DNA of 64,000 nt from Fontibacter flavus (GCF_042432905.1 NZ_JBHLWI010000016.1:1-64000); one strand, 5' to 3'. Positions 17,125 to 26,610 are shown, numbered from the stretch's first letter. Numbers and translations: made by a program. Notes: generated by a model from the letters alone, not told the origin.

Positions 17125-19071
17125 TCAGCTTCCAAAATAGTCTAACTGAAACCTCACGCGGATGATTTTCTGCAATTCGTCAATTGGAGCAAAGGCATTT
17201 TTCAATAACTGACGCTGTAATTTGCCCAGCTTTTCGGGCTGAATATACCTTCCTGAACTCCCCGAATTCAATCCTTCAATCGCCCGCATCCTCATTAGAA
17301 TCTCATAAGCTTTTCCTGCCTCCAGCATTAATTCAGAATAGTTGGGTTCCAATTCTGCCAGCTTTTCAAACCTTTTGAAGGTGTTGTTGATCCCTACAAC
17401 CTGATGGCTCAACACTAATAGTCTGGCAATGTCTGCCAAAGGCATCATCGCCCTGAGTTTGATGTCAAATTTATCTTTTTGCTCTCCTGATTTCTCCACT
17501 ATAAAATTCCTGAAAAAGCCCAAGGGAGGCGGGTTAAGCAGGGCGTTCTTAGCTAGAAAATTTAAGAAAATGGTTTTTCCTCCAATTTCATTGTAGATAT
17601 GCTCTGTCAGTTCTTCCGCAAGAGCTTTGTAACCAACAATCGGCCTATAATCAAAAAATATGGTGGCATTCATCAGGGCCTGCTGATTGGGACTGTGGAT
17701 CCAACTTGAAAACTGTTTTTTCCAATCAGACATAGGCTGACAATATTTGGGATTATTGGCCATCATGTCAGCAGGACAGGGCTGAAAACCACAGGATAAG
17801 AGCGTTTCAATGACTTCTTGGGCTATCAGCAGCATATACTTCTTGGTTGCTTTTAGCTTTTCTTTAGGGACATCCTCAAAAACAATGGCGTTGTCCAAAT
17901 CTGTCCTTAAGAGCTGCTCCTCTCTCCCTTCACTTCCTAAAGAGAGAAAACAAAACCTGACTTTAGAAGCCTCCGGATGATCCTGATCGTGCTTTGTTTT
18001 TGCCAAATCTACCGCCCTCTTAATGATAATATCATTGATTTCAGTAATGATATTGGCCACAAAATCAATGGCAACCTCATTTTCCAAATAATACCTCAAC
18101 AATCTCTCCGCCTGATCCCGGACTTTGGCCATCTCTTTGACATCCCAGGTGTTCAGCAGCGCATTGATCAGCACCGCAGGACTGCTTCCTTGTGAAAGCA
18201 AAATATCATGATCAGAAAGAATACCAGTAACAGGACTATCTACAGAACCGTCCTCTGTAAATATCAGATGATGTAGCCTGTTTTTGATCATAGTAAGGTA
18301 TAAATCTGAAAAGTTGGCTTCCTTACTTTTAGTCATCACAGGAGAGGTCATCAGTTCGTCCACAGGTGTATCATAGCTTTTTTGCTGAGCAACCAACCTG
18401 TTTCTGATATCCTTATCTGTAATGATTCCTACAGGATGTGACTTGGCGTTCACCACCACTATTGAACCTACTCCTATTGCGGCCATTTGCCTGACGGCCT
18501 CTTTGATGGGCGTGCCTTCCAGACAGGTCAGCACATCCGAAGAATAGTTGATGTTGGATTGACCTGAAAACATCAACAATCCATTATCCTGGGAAACATC
18601 CTTAAATACTGAGCGGGCTTTTTGGGATTGGGAAAGGTCTGTCCTGACGACCACTTGACCTGAAGCAAATCCAGCAGCAAAATACAGGCCTACCCTGCTG
18701 TTTTCATTCAGGATTTTTTCAAAAATCGACACCGGGATAGCATAAATGAGCGTTTCCTCTCTGGCCTGTGCGCTGAGAATATAGGGGCGCTTGCCTAAAA
18801 GGGCCAATACTCCGAAAACATCCCCTTCATCACAAACTTCTACAACTTTTTCCTGACCTTCTTTATGCTCAGTAAGCTGCACGGAACCTTCCTTCAGGAC
18901 AAAGAAGAAATTTTGGGCAGGATCACCCTGCCCAAAAAGATATTCCCTAGGACCATAAAACCTAACCTCCACCTCCCTGGCCACCGATTCAAGTGAGTCT
19001 TCACTGAGAAAAGTGAATGGAGGGTAGCGTTTTAGAAACTCTTTGACCCTATTGACGATTACATTTGCCAT
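17125..19071 (-). CDS. cNMP-binding-like / CBS / DUF294 nucleotidyltransferase-like protein
   Basis: A 648-residue regulatory protein with four parts: a cyclic-nucleotide-binding fold (about 1-140), a pair of CBS domains (about 165-290), a GlnD-like nucleotidyltransferase domain (about 340-480; GSEGREEQ and Asp391-Leu-Asp393) and a helical DUF294 C-terminal domain (about 500-640). The nucleotidyltransferase metal motif DxD looks intact. In contrast, the phosphate-binding cassette reads FGVLALLGKRPYILSA, lacking both the Glu and the Arg that contact cAMP in CRP, so classical cAMP binding is doubtful. CBS pairs usually bind adenine nucleotides. It lies between acs and the exonuclease, so a role in sensing energy or modifying an acetate-pathway protein is plausible but unproven. 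Confidence 0.88.
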   Translation of the reverse strand: MANVIVNRVKEFLKRYPPFTFLSEDSLESVAREVEVRFYGPREYLFGQGDPAQNFFFVLKEGSVQLTEHKEGQEKVVEVCDEGDVFGVLALLGKRPYILSAQAREETLIYAIPVSIFEKILNENSRVGLYFAAGFASGQVVVRTDLSQSQKARSVFKDVSQDNGLLMFSGQSNINYSSDVLTCLEGTPIKEAVRQMAAIGVGSIVVVNAKSHPVGIITDKDIRNRLVAQQKSYDTPVDELMTSPVMTKSKEANFSDLYLTMIKNRLHHLIFTEDGSVDSPVTGILSDHDILLSQGSSPAVLINALLNTWDVKEMAKVRDQAERLLRYYLENEVAIDFVANIITEINDIIIKRAVDLAKTKHDQDHPEASKVRFCFLSLGSEGREEQLLRTDLDNAIVFEDVPKEKLKATKKYMLLIAQEVIETLLSCGFQPCPADMMANNPKYCQPMSDWKKQFSSWIHSPNQQALMNATIFFDYRPIVGYKALAEELTEHIYNEIGGKTIFLNFLAKNALLNPPPLGFFRNFIVEKSGEQKDKFDIKLRAMMPLADIARLLVLSHQVVGINNTFKRFEKLAELEPNYSELMLEAGKAYEILMRMRAIEGLNSGSSGRYIQPEKLGKLQRQLLKNAFAPIDELQKIIRVRFQLDYFGS

Positions 19072-19079
19072 ACTGAGAT

Positions 19080-19198
19080 TTTAACATTTGGCAGGTACAG
19101 AATAGGAATGATATCTAGTTTGCCGCATCATCATGAGAATTTAACATATAGGGAAAGTACAGAAAGGATAATGACAATATTACGCATCATTCTGAACG
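19080..19198. repeat. Diverged tandem duplication, 60-bp period
   Basis: Two copies start at 19080 and 19140, each TTTAACAT… followed by matching blocks (GTACAGAA, GGA-ATGA, CGCATCAT) with small indels. They lie directly upstream of the minus-strand cNMP/CBS gene, so they may have duplicated its promoter or operator region. Confidence 0.5.
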
Positions 19199-19252
19199 TA
19201 GTGAAGCTTCACCTCTTTTTTATGAGACTCTTCCTTCGTCAGCGAGACGTAC
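19186..19252. repeat. REP-like interspersed repeat remnant
   Basis: CATTCTGAACGTAGTGAAG (19188-19206) followed by GAGACTCTTCCTTCGTCAG (19224-19242) resembles the common extragenic Bacteroidota repeat of the CATTCTGAxCGxAGxGAAG type with its inverted partner half. It lies in the gap between acs and the cNMP/CBS gene. The identification is from memory of the motif. Confidence 0.45.
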
Positions 19253-19276
19253 ATTTCTACCATTGGTGGTTTTTAG

Positions 19277-19312
19277 AAAAGGATGGGAAATCTTAACTCC
19301 CCATCCCCTTTC
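19277..19312 (-). terminator. Terminator of acs
   Basis: On the minus strand AAAGGGGATGGG pairs with CCCATCCTTTT with one small bulge, and a T-rich tract is included in the 3' arm. It starts 3 bp after the acs stop codon. Confidence 0.7.
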
Positions 19313-19315
19313 GAT

Positions 19316-21208
19316 TTACTTACGACCTGCAATGATTTGATTGACCACTTCAGGATCCAATAAGGTAGAAGTATCTCCCATGTTATCGGTGCTGCCTTCA
19401 GCCACTTTTCTGAGTATTCTACGCATGATTTTACCAGATCTTGTTTTAGGTAATCCAGGCACAATTTGAATTTTGTCCGGTTTGGCTATCGGACCAATAA
19501 TCTTGGATACCGTATCTTTTATTTCATTTACCAGGTTCTCTTCTGTCCTATGTGACATATCACAGATAACATAGGCATAAATTCCCTGTCCTTTGACATC
19601 ATGAGGATAACCTACTACCGCTGATTCGATGACTAACGGATGTTCATTGATGGCATTTTCTACCTCAGCTGTACCCATTCTATGCCCGGACACATTAATT
19701 ACATCATCCACACGGCCCAAAATTCTGTAATATCCATCATGGTCGCGCTTTACGCCGTCCCCAGTGAAGTACATTCCCTTGTAAGTGGAAAAATAGGTTT
19801 GCTTGCACCTATCATGATCCCCCCAGGTAGTCCTTATCATAGATGGCCAAGGGAAACGCACACATAAGTTACCCTCTACAGAGTTGCCCGTCAGCTCATT
19901 CCCATCAGGGTCTACAATAGCCAACTGAATCCCAGGAAGCGGCAAAGTAGCAAAAGCTGGTTTGGTTGGCGTAATCCCGGCAATCGGAGAAACCAGAATC
20001 CCACCTGTCTCCGTCTGCCACCATGTATCCACAATAGGGCATCTTGATTGACCAATATGGGTATAATACCATCTCCAGGCCTCTTCATTGATCGGTTCAC
20101 CCACGGAACCCAATACCTTCAACGAATCTAGGTTGTAAGGGTCAATGGGATCTGTACCATAACTCATCAAAGCCCGGATGGCGGTCGGCGCTGTATAGAA
20201 TTGGTTAACTTTGTATTTTTCAATAATCTGCCAGAACCTGCTCGGATCCGGATAAGTTGGAACCCCTTCAAACATCAGGGTAGTCGCTCCAGCCAACAAA
20301 GGTCCATAAACGATATAGGAATGGCCTGTGATCCAACCAATATCCGCTGTACACCAATAGATGTCTCCAGGCGAATATTGAAATACATTTTCAAATGAGT
20401 ATTTGGTATAGACCATGTAACCGGCAGTGGTATGCACCACCCCTTTTGGCTTTCCTGTAGAACCTGAAGTGTAAAGTATAAACAATGGATCCTCACTGTC
20501 CACTTCTGTGGCGACATTCATATCATCCTTACCTTCAATGACATCATGCCACCAAAAATCCCTGCCATCTTCCATCATCACTTCCTGACCAGTACGCTTG
20601 CAGACAATCACAGTCTCTACAGATGACTTTTCCAAGGCCTCATCTACTACCGACTTGACATCGATTTTTTTATTGCCACGGAAGTTCCCATCAGAAGTCA
20701 AAATGGCTTTTGCCTCACAGTCATTGATCCTATCTGCCAAAGCTGTCGAACTAAACCCTGCAAAGACTACAGAATGAATTGCACCAATTCTTGCACATGC
20801 CAACATTGCCACAGCTGCCTCCGGTATCATCGGCATATAGATAATCACACGGTCTCCTTTCTGAATACCTTTTGCTTTTAAGGCATTGGAAAACTGACAT
20901 ACCATATGGTACAATTCTCTATAGCTTATTTTTCTACCTTCTTCATTGGGGTCGTTAGATTCCCAAATTATCGCTGTCCTGTCACCATAAGCAAATAAGT
21001 TTTTTTCAAAGATGTTCTCTGTGATGTTCAGTTTACCATTCACAAACCACTGTACATTGGGACCCTCAAAATCCCATTTCAATACCTTATCCCATCTTTT
21101 TTTCCAATGGAATGAATCAGCTATTCTTGCCCAGAAATTTTCAGGCTCTGTAACAGACTTCTGGTATTCGTAAAAATACCCGCTCAGGGTATGTATTCTA
21201 TCACTCAT
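19316..21208 (-). CDS. acs: Acetyl-coenzyme A synthetase
   Basis: A 630-residue AMP-forming acetate-CoA ligase, which activates acetate to acetyl-CoA through acetyl-AMP. Visible hallmarks are the ACS N-terminal segment, the P-loop-like YTSGSTGKPKG, the adenylate-binding TGDG and ILGRVDDVINVSGHR hinge region, and the C-terminal PKTRSGKIMRRILR with the Lys that is reversibly acetylated in Salmonella Acs. Length is close to the family norm of about 650. It is the last gene of a long minus-strand acetate cluster (receiver 31 bp upstream) and is followed by a good terminator. Confidence 0.96.
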   Translation of the reverse strand: MSDRIHTLSGYFYEYQKSVTEPENFWARIADSFHWKKRWDKVLKWDFEGPNVQWFVNGKLNITENIFEKNLFAYGDRTAIIWESNDPNEEGRKISYRELYHMVCQFSNALKAKGIQKGDRVIIYMPMIPEAAVAMLACARIGAIHSVVFAGFSSTALADRINDCEAKAILTSDGNFRGNKKIDVKSVVDEALEKSSVETVIVCKRTGQEVMMEDGRDFWWHDVIEGKDDMNVATEVDSEDPLFILYTSGSTGKPKGVVHTTAGYMVYTKYSFENVFQYSPGDIYWCTADIGWITGHSYIVYGPLLAGATTLMFEGVPTYPDPSRFWQIIEKYKVNQFYTAPTAIRALMSYGTDPIDPYNLDSLKVLGSVGEPINEEAWRWYYTHIGQSRCPIVDTWWQTETGGILVSPIAGITPTKPAFATLPLPGIQLAIVDPDGNELTGNSVEGNLCVRFPWPSMIRTTWGDHDRCKQTYFSTYKGMYFTGDGVKRDHDGYYRILGRVDDVINVSGHRMGTAEVENAINEHPLVIESAVVGYPHDVKGQGIYAYVICDMSHRTEENLVNEIKDTVSKIIGPIAKPDKIQIVPGLPKTRSGKIMRRILRKVAEGSTDNMGDTSTLLDPEVVNQIIAGRK

Positions 21209-21239
21209 ATCGTAATTTTTATAGGTTATTGTAAATTGA

Positions 21240-21596
21240 TTAACTCATTAATGATTTGACTTTTGAAACCAGTTCTTTCGTTGAAAAGGGCTTGGTCAGA
21301 TATAAATCGGCTCCAAGATCCAGCCCTTTTTGTATTTCCTGCGTTTTACTTTTTGCGGTCAGGAAAATTACTTTCACTCCCTTATGGCGCTGTTTGAGGT
21401 ATTTACAGACCTCATAACCATCCACCTTAGGCATCATGATGTCCAAGATGACCAACTCTGGAACAGATTCCTGAATCAGTGTCATGGCTTCTTCTCCATC
21501 CCTTGCAATAAAAACCTTATAGCCCTCTTTTTTGAAAAGAAATTCCAGGGAAAGAAGGATATTGGGTTCGTCGTCTACTATTAATATATTACTCAT
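21240..21596 (-). CDS. Response-regulator receiver paired with the SLC5-kinase
   Basis: A 118-residue single receiver: Asp8-Asp9, phospho-acceptor Asp52 (VILDIMMPKVDG), Thr in FLTAKS and Lys in TKPF. It ends directly after the receiver fold, so it has no DNA-binding output. Its start overlaps the end of the SLC5-kinase gene by 8 bp, marking that kinase as its partner. In gamma-Proteobacteria the comparable CrbS kinase works through CrbR, which carries a HTH domain and activates acs; here the output is missing and must be supplied by another protein. Confidence 0.92.
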   Translation of the reverse strand: MSNILIVDDEPNILLSLEFLFKKEGYKVFIARDGEEAMTLIQESVPELVILDIMMPKVDGYEVCKYLKQRHKGVKVIFLTAKSKTQEIQKGLDLGADLYLTKPFSTKELVSKVKSLMS

Positions 21597-24330
21597 TTGT
21601 TATCTGGTATGCTGTTTGTTTTCTTGTCAAATCCTGTATCGGTAAGGTGAATTCAAAGCAGGTGAAGACTCCTTGCCTGAACACTGAAATAGTACCCCTG
21701 TGATATTCTACTATTTTTTTTGAAATGGCCAACCCTAGACCACTTCCAATAGGCTTTTTACTGGTCTGGTTTTTTACCTGAAAGAACTTATCAAAGATAA
21801 AAGGCACTTCTTCTTCGGGAACTCCCTTCCCATCATCTTTCACTTGTATGCTAAAGGTATCGCCCACAATTACTCCATGTAAAATAATCCGGCTTTTTGC
21901 AAATTTGGAAGCATTGGACAAAAGGTTCAGAATCACTTGCTTGATCCTATCTTCATCCACAAAAAGAGGCAATTCATCGAAATCCAAGCTCATGCTAAAT
22001 TGAAGACCTTTTTCTTTAAATACCTGGATCATACTTTCTGTTGCCTCAAGGACTAAAATCCTCAGGTCTGTCTTTTCCAAATTCAATTGCTGCCTTCCCG
22101 AATCGAATCTTTCCAGATCTAAAACCTGGTCTATCAATCTGGTCATCCTATTGGTTTCCTGAATGATGATATCCAGAAATCTCCTCCTGTCTTCCTCGGG
22201 CAGGTCTTCATCCATCAAAATTTCTGAAAATGCCCTGATAGAAGTAATAGGCGTTTTCATCTCATGGGTCACCGTTGAAATAAATTCATCCTTGAGCATA
22301 TCGTTCAACCTAAGCGTTTCATTCATTTTTTGAAGCTTTTCAGAAGCTTTCCCAAGCTCTTTGCTCTTTTGCTTAAGCTGAAGATTCAGCGATTTAAGCT
22401 CCTGGGTTTCTCTTAAAATCCCCAAAACTTCTTCCATGCTGATTTCCTCTTCTTTCACCACCGAACCTACCATGATCCTGGCAGATGCTGACCCGATGAT
22501 ACCCGAAAGGACCCTTTCTGAAAAATTCACCAGTTCAGGGTCGGCAAAATTCTGGTTATCAATTGGTTTACCTGTAAGCCTACCATATTCAAGAAGCGAC
22601 TCTTCTGTCTTTTGCTCACCCAAAAAATTAAAAAGCAAGGCTTTCAGATCAGGTAGATAGGCCTGTCCTTTCCAGATTATCGAGCTATCCAAAGTAGTGC
22701 TGTATTTAAAAATATCCACAAATACCACAGCCTGATTATGTTCTTTGGATGTCTGGGAAGAAAAAAGTGAAATCGTAATATAAAGAATCAAGTTAATTGA
22801 AAGACTAAAAAAGAGGCTATGGGTAACATAACTCATATCGGTCATGCCAAATAAATGATAGGGACGAAGTGCATGTATTCCAAAAAGCCCTTCTGTCATC
22901 AGGCTTTCAGGCAAGAAACCAGCGGTCACTATTGTCGGTACCACCAAAGTGTAAAACCAAATGACAAATCCCGTAATGATTCCAACCAAAGCACCAAGCC
23001 TTGCCCCCCTCTTCCAAAATATCCCTCCAATGATCGCTGGAGAAAACTGGGCTATTGCCACAAATGAAATCAGACCTATCGACACCAATGAAAACTGCGT
23101 AGATATTTCTTTATAATACAAATAGGCCAAAAGTATAATGAGAAAAATGGTGGTCCTTCTGATCCAAAGGACAATCGAGCCAAGTCTGTGCTGGTATTTA
23201 ACCTTAACCTTACTGTTGACCAAAATTAGTGGCATAACGAGGTTATTGCTGACCATATTGCTCAGCGCAATGGTAGAGACAATAATCATACTCGTCGCTG
23301 CAGAAAAACCTCCCAAGTAAACCAATAAGGCAAGCCATCCCTGATTATAAGTGATAGGTAAAGCAAGCACATAAGTATCTGCATCAATAGCCTCTCCGGC
23401 AAAATGTACCATTCCTCCCAACGCTATAGGAAGTACAAATACATTGATCAACAATAAGTACAAGGGGAAAAGCCACATGGCCTTATCCAAATGATTTTCG
23501 TCTGAGTTCTCAATAACACCCATTTGAAATTGCCTTGGCAAAAACAAAATGGCCATCATGGACAAAACACTCAGCCAGAACCACTCCGAAACGCCATTTT
23601 CACCTTGAAGCATAAACAAATGGTCAAAGCCTCTAAGTGCTGCCTGATCGAAAATATCTTTGAAGCCATCGAAAATAAAATAGGTGACAAAAACCCCAAC
23701 TACCAGAAAAGCTACCAGCTTGAAAACAGACTCAAAAGCTACAGCCATTACCATCCCTTCATGTTGGGCCGTAGCTTCTACATCTCTTGTTCCAAACAAG
23801 ACTGTAAAAAGGGCAAGTCCAAGGGACAAATAAAATGCGGTATCTTGATAGAACGGTAACTGGTAAAGTTCTAAGGTGGATTCGGAATATTGTAAAATAT
23901 CAAAAGAAGTAGCAATAGCTTTGATCTGAATGGAGGTATAAGGAAGTATCCCCAATAGGCAAAAGATTGTCACTAAACCTCCTAAAGTAATGTTTTTTCC
24001 ATACCTGCTGGATATAAAATCTGCAATGGAAGAAATCCGCTGAACCTTGCTGATCCGGATAATTTTCCTCATCACGATCCACCATAGTGGAGCGATCAAA
24101 CTTGGTCCAATGTAGATGGCCAAAAACTCCAGACCGTTTGTGGCAGCCCTTCCCACTGAACCATAATAGGTCCAAGCAGTACAATACACTGCTAAAGAGA
24201 GCGCATACACATATGGATTTGAGGCAAATCGCTTCCCTTTTTCGGCTGATTTTTCCGAATAATAGGCTATGGCAAACAATAGTGCCAAATAGCCAAAGGT
24301 AAACGATATGATCAATCCATTACTTAACAT
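21589..24330 (-). CDS. SLC5 transporter-histidine kinase fusion (CbrA/CrbS-like)
   Basis: A 913-residue membrane protein. About residues 1-500 form a sodium:solute symporter (SLC5) fold with roughly 13 transmembrane helices; then comes a short linker domain, a coiled coil (about 635-675), and a HisKA/HATPase kinase with His689 (TVTHEMKTPITSIRAFSEIL), N box (LLSNASKFAKS), DDGKGVP and GSGLGLAISKKI. Related fusions such as CbrA and CrbS control carbon-source use, and CrbS responds to acetate conditions. The position between actP and acs supports acetate as its signal. It overlaps the small membrane-protein gene upstream by 11 bp and the receiver downstream by 8 bp. Confidence 0.93.
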   Translation of the reverse strand: MLSNGLIISFTFGYLALLFAIAYYSEKSAEKGKRFASNPYVYALSLAVYCTAWTYYGSVGRAATNGLEFLAIYIGPSLIAPLWWIVMRKIIRISKVQRISSIADFISSRYGKNITLGGLVTIFCLLGILPYTSIQIKAIATSFDILQYSESTLELYQLPFYQDTAFYLSLGLALFTVLFGTRDVEATAQHEGMVMAVAFESVFKLVAFLVVGVFVTYFIFDGFKDIFDQAALRGFDHLFMLQGENGVSEWFWLSVLSMMAILFLPRQFQMGVIENSDENHLDKAMWLFPLYLLLINVFVLPIALGGMVHFAGEAIDADTYVLALPITYNQGWLALLVYLGGFSAATSMIIVSTIALSNMVSNNLVMPLILVNSKVKVKYQHRLGSIVLWIRRTTIFLIILLAYLYYKEISTQFSLVSIGLISFVAIAQFSPAIIGGIFWKRGARLGALVGIITGFVIWFYTLVVPTIVTAGFLPESLMTEGLFGIHALRPYHLFGMTDMSYVTHSLFFSLSINLILYITISLFSSQTSKEHNQAVVFVDIFKYSTTLDSSIIWKGQAYLPDLKALLFNFLGEQKTEESLLEYGRLTGKPIDNQNFADPELVNFSERVLSGIIGSASARIMVGSVVKEEEISMEEVLGILRETQELKSLNLQLKQKSKELGKASEKLQKMNETLRLNDMLKDEFISTVTHEMKTPITSIRAFSEILMDEDLPEEDRRRFLDIIIQETNRMTRLIDQVLDLERFDSGRQQLNLEKTDLRILVLEATESMIQVFKEKGLQFSMSLDFDELPLFVDEDRIKQVILNLLSNASKFAKSRIILHGVIVGDTFSIQVKDDGKGVPEEEVPFIFDKFFQVKNQTSKKPIGSGLGLAISKKIVEYHRGTISVFRQGVFTCFEFTLPIQDLTRKQTAYQITNE

Positions 24331-24532
24331 TGTTCTTTTGAACCGTTTTCTTGATCACTAAATAAGTCAGCACAATAATGAGCGACCAAAAAGAAAAAAT
24401 AAAAATGTACAATACTGGTATGCCGCCCCATGTTTCCGGAATATTATAAATATTCAATACAGGATAATTGACCAGGAATAATCCGAGGAAAAACAACCCC
24501 CATAAATACTGTGACTTGAGTAAATCTTTCAT
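24320..24532 (-). CDS. Small two-helix membrane protein
   Basis: A 70-residue protein with two hydrophobic helices (about 8-28 and 37-60) and a basic tail, similar in plan to the short companion subunits of SLC5 symporters. Its stop overlaps the start of the SLC5-kinase by 11 bp, which argues that it is a true gene and a partner of that protein. No family was recognised with certainty. Confidence 0.7.
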   Translation of the reverse strand: MKDLLKSQYLWGLFFLGLFLVNYPVLNIYNIPETWGGIPVLYIFIFSFWSLIIVLTYLVIKKTVQKNNVK

Positions 24533-24577
24533 GACTACTGTACTTCGCTATTTTAAATTAACCCATTTGCGCATGTG

Positions 24578-24621
24578 AAAAAAGGGAAACACCGACAATT
24601 ACATTGACGGAGCCCCCTTTT
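24578..24621 (-). terminator. Weak hairpin between actP and the SLC5-kinase genes
   Basis: On the minus strand AAAAGGG (24621-24615) can pair with CCCTTTT (24586-24580) across a long loop of about 28 nt. It may attenuate transcription after a downstream or upstream segment of the cluster; the structure is weak. Confidence 0.3.
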
Positions 24622-24641
24622 ACTTTACAATATATCTTAGA

Positions 24642-26327
24642 TCAATGATCATGTGCTTTTCCTGCACCTCTTGGGATCCTGATTTCCTGAATCATATCCT
24701 GTACTTCCTGAGGTGGTGCAGGAGTGGCTTTCGATACTACATAACATACCACGAAGTTGACCAACATTCCTAGAGAACCAACTCCTTCAGGAGAAATGCC
24801 AAACCACCAATGTTCCATATTATTAAGCTCAGGATGTAGGAACTTAAAGTAGACAATATAGCCCATTGTAAATACCAACCCTGATATCATACCTGCAATA
24901 GCTCCTTCTTTGTTGATCCTACTGGAGAAAATTCCCATAATAATCACTGGAAAAAAGGAAGCTGCCGCCAAACCAAAGGCAAAAGCTACAACTTCCGCTA
25001 CGAATCCTGGAGGGTTTACACCAAAATAACCGGCAAGCACAACAGCACCTGCTGCTGAAATCCTGGCAATCATCAATTCTTTCTTCTCCGTCATGTCTGG
25101 TTTAAAGGTTCTGAAAAGATCCCTAGAAACAGAAGTAGAAATTACCAATAAAAGACCTGCTGCTGTAGAAAGTGCTGCAGCCATACCACCTGCTGCTACC
25201 AAACCCACTACCCAATTAGGTAAATTGGCAATTTCAGGACTTGCCAACACCATAATATCCTTATCAATGTTCATTTCGTTGGTAGCTGCTGCAGGAGTGT
25301 ACTGAACGATTCCATCACCGTTTTTATCATCAATCGTAATCAGATTAGTCTTCTGCCAGTTGCCTACCCAATCAGGAAGATTGTCCGCTGGTTTGTCCGC
25401 CACAGTTTCTATGGCATTGTAGATTCCAAAAGCCGCAACTGCAGGGGCAGTAGTATAGAGAATAGCAATAAATATAAGGGCATATCCAGCTGACAAACGG
25501 GCATCCTTTACCCTTGGAACTGTGAAAAATCTCACAATCACATGGGGTAAGCCCGCTGTACCTACCATCAGCGCTAGGGTAATGGCAAAGACATCAGCCA
25601 TGCCTTTACGACCTGAAGTGTATTCTGCAAATCCCAACTCTGACAACACGCCATCCAACTTTTCCAACAAATGTGTGCCATCTGCCACAGTATCCCCAAG
25701 ACCCAATTGCGGTATTGGATTACCGGTCAATTGCATGGAAACGAATATAGCCGGAACCATGTAGGCAAAAATCAAGACGCAGTACTGGGCCACCTGAGTA
25801 TAGGTTATTCCTTTCATGCCACCTAAAACGGCATAGAAAAACACAATACACATCCCTATGACTACACCCGTATTAATATCAACCTCAAGGTATCTTGAAA
25901 ATACAATTCCAACACCTCTCATCTGACCAGCTACATAAGTAAAGGAGATAAAGAGTGCACAGATTACCGCCACTACACGGGCTTTGTTGGAATAATACCT
26001 GTCCCCAACAAAATCCGGAACGGTAAACTTTCCAAACTTCCTTAAGTAAGGGGCTAAAAGCAAAGCCAAAAGCACATAGCCTCCGGTCCAACCCATGAGG
26101 TAAACAGAGCCATCATAGCCAGAAAAGGCAATGATCCCGGCCATCGAAATAAATGAAGCGGCAGACATCCAGTCAGCAGCAGTGGCCATGCCATTAGCAA
26201 GAGGGGAAACACCACCACCTGCAGTATAAAATTCTTTGGTAGATCCAGCACGCGTATAGATTGCGATGCCGATATAGAGGGCAAATGATGCGCCCACAAG
26301 TATATATGTCCAGGTTAAAATATCCAT
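24642..26327 (-). CDS. actP: Sodium:acetate symporter ActP
   Basis: A 561-residue SLC5-family permease with about 13 transmembrane helices. Characteristic stretches include GMATAADWMSAASFISMAG, GGMKGITYTQVAQY, VGTAGLPHVIVRFFTVP and AAGLLLVISTSVSRD, typical of cation/acetate symporters. An insertion around residues 310-370 (DNLPDWVGNWQKTN … NGDGIVQY) lies in an extracytoplasmic loop and is longer than in E. coli ActP. It imports acetate and perhaps other short monocarboxylates that Acs then activates. The DUF4212 gene sits 19 bp upstream, the usual arrangement. Confidence 0.93.
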   Translation of the reverse strand: MDILTWTYILVGASFALYIGIAIYTRAGSTKEFYTAGGGVSPLANGMATAADWMSAASFISMAGIIAFSGYDGSVYLMGWTGGYVLLALLLAPYLRKFGKFTVPDFVGDRYYSNKARVVAVICALFISFTYVAGQMRGVGIVFSRYLEVDINTGVVIGMCIVFFYAVLGGMKGITYTQVAQYCVLIFAYMVPAIFVSMQLTGNPIPQLGLGDTVADGTHLLEKLDGVLSELGFAEYTSGRKGMADVFAITLALMVGTAGLPHVIVRFFTVPRVKDARLSAGYALIFIAILYTTAPAVAAFGIYNAIETVADKPADNLPDWVGNWQKTNLITIDDKNGDGIVQYTPAAATNEMNIDKDIMVLASPEIANLPNWVVGLVAAGGMAAALSTAAGLLLVISTSVSRDLFRTFKPDMTEKKELMIARISAAGAVVLAGYFGVNPPGFVAEVVAFAFGLAAASFFPVIIMGIFSSRINKEGAIAGMISGLVFTMGYIVYFKFLHPELNNMEHWWFGISPEGVGSLGMLVNFVVCYVVSKATPAPPQEVQDMIQEIRIPRGAGKAHDH

Positions 26328-26346
26328 GATTGATTGAGATTAGGCG

Positions 26347-26610
26347 TTATTCTTCGTTTACATCAAATTCCTTGTCCAGTTGATTCATTCGGTAGACATA
26401 CACGAATATCAACACCACAAATGTGTAGATGGAGCCTTGCTGGGCAAACCAAAATCCGAGTTTGAATCCACCAAATTTGATGGCATTGAGCGGCTCTACG
26501 AGGATGATGCCGAATCCAAAAGAAACGGTAAACCACACTAGTAAAAGGATAAGAAGCGTCTTGAGGTTCTTTTTCCAGTATGCCTTCATTTTGAGTTTGT
26601 TGTTTGACAT
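26347..26610 (-). CDS. DUF4212 small symporter-associated membrane protein
   Basis: An 87-residue protein with two transmembrane helices and the family signature YWKKNLK … VSFGFGIILVEPLN … GFKLGFWFAQQGS. DUF4212 proteins are encoded next to SLC5 acetate/solute symporters and are thought to be accessory subunits, like YjcH with ActP in E. coli. The leader holds AACCCAAA 7 nt before the start codon, a short motif shared with other genes here. Confidence 0.92.
   Translation of the reverse strand: MSNNKLKMKAYWKKNLKTLLILLLVWFTVSFGFGIILVEPLNAIKFGGFKLGFWFAQQGSIYTFVVLIFVYVYRMNQLDKEFDVNEE

Noticed and set aside
17125..18700. Genuine cAMP receptor
   Set aside because: The phosphate-binding cassette lacks the Glu and Arg needed for cAMP; only the fold is similar.
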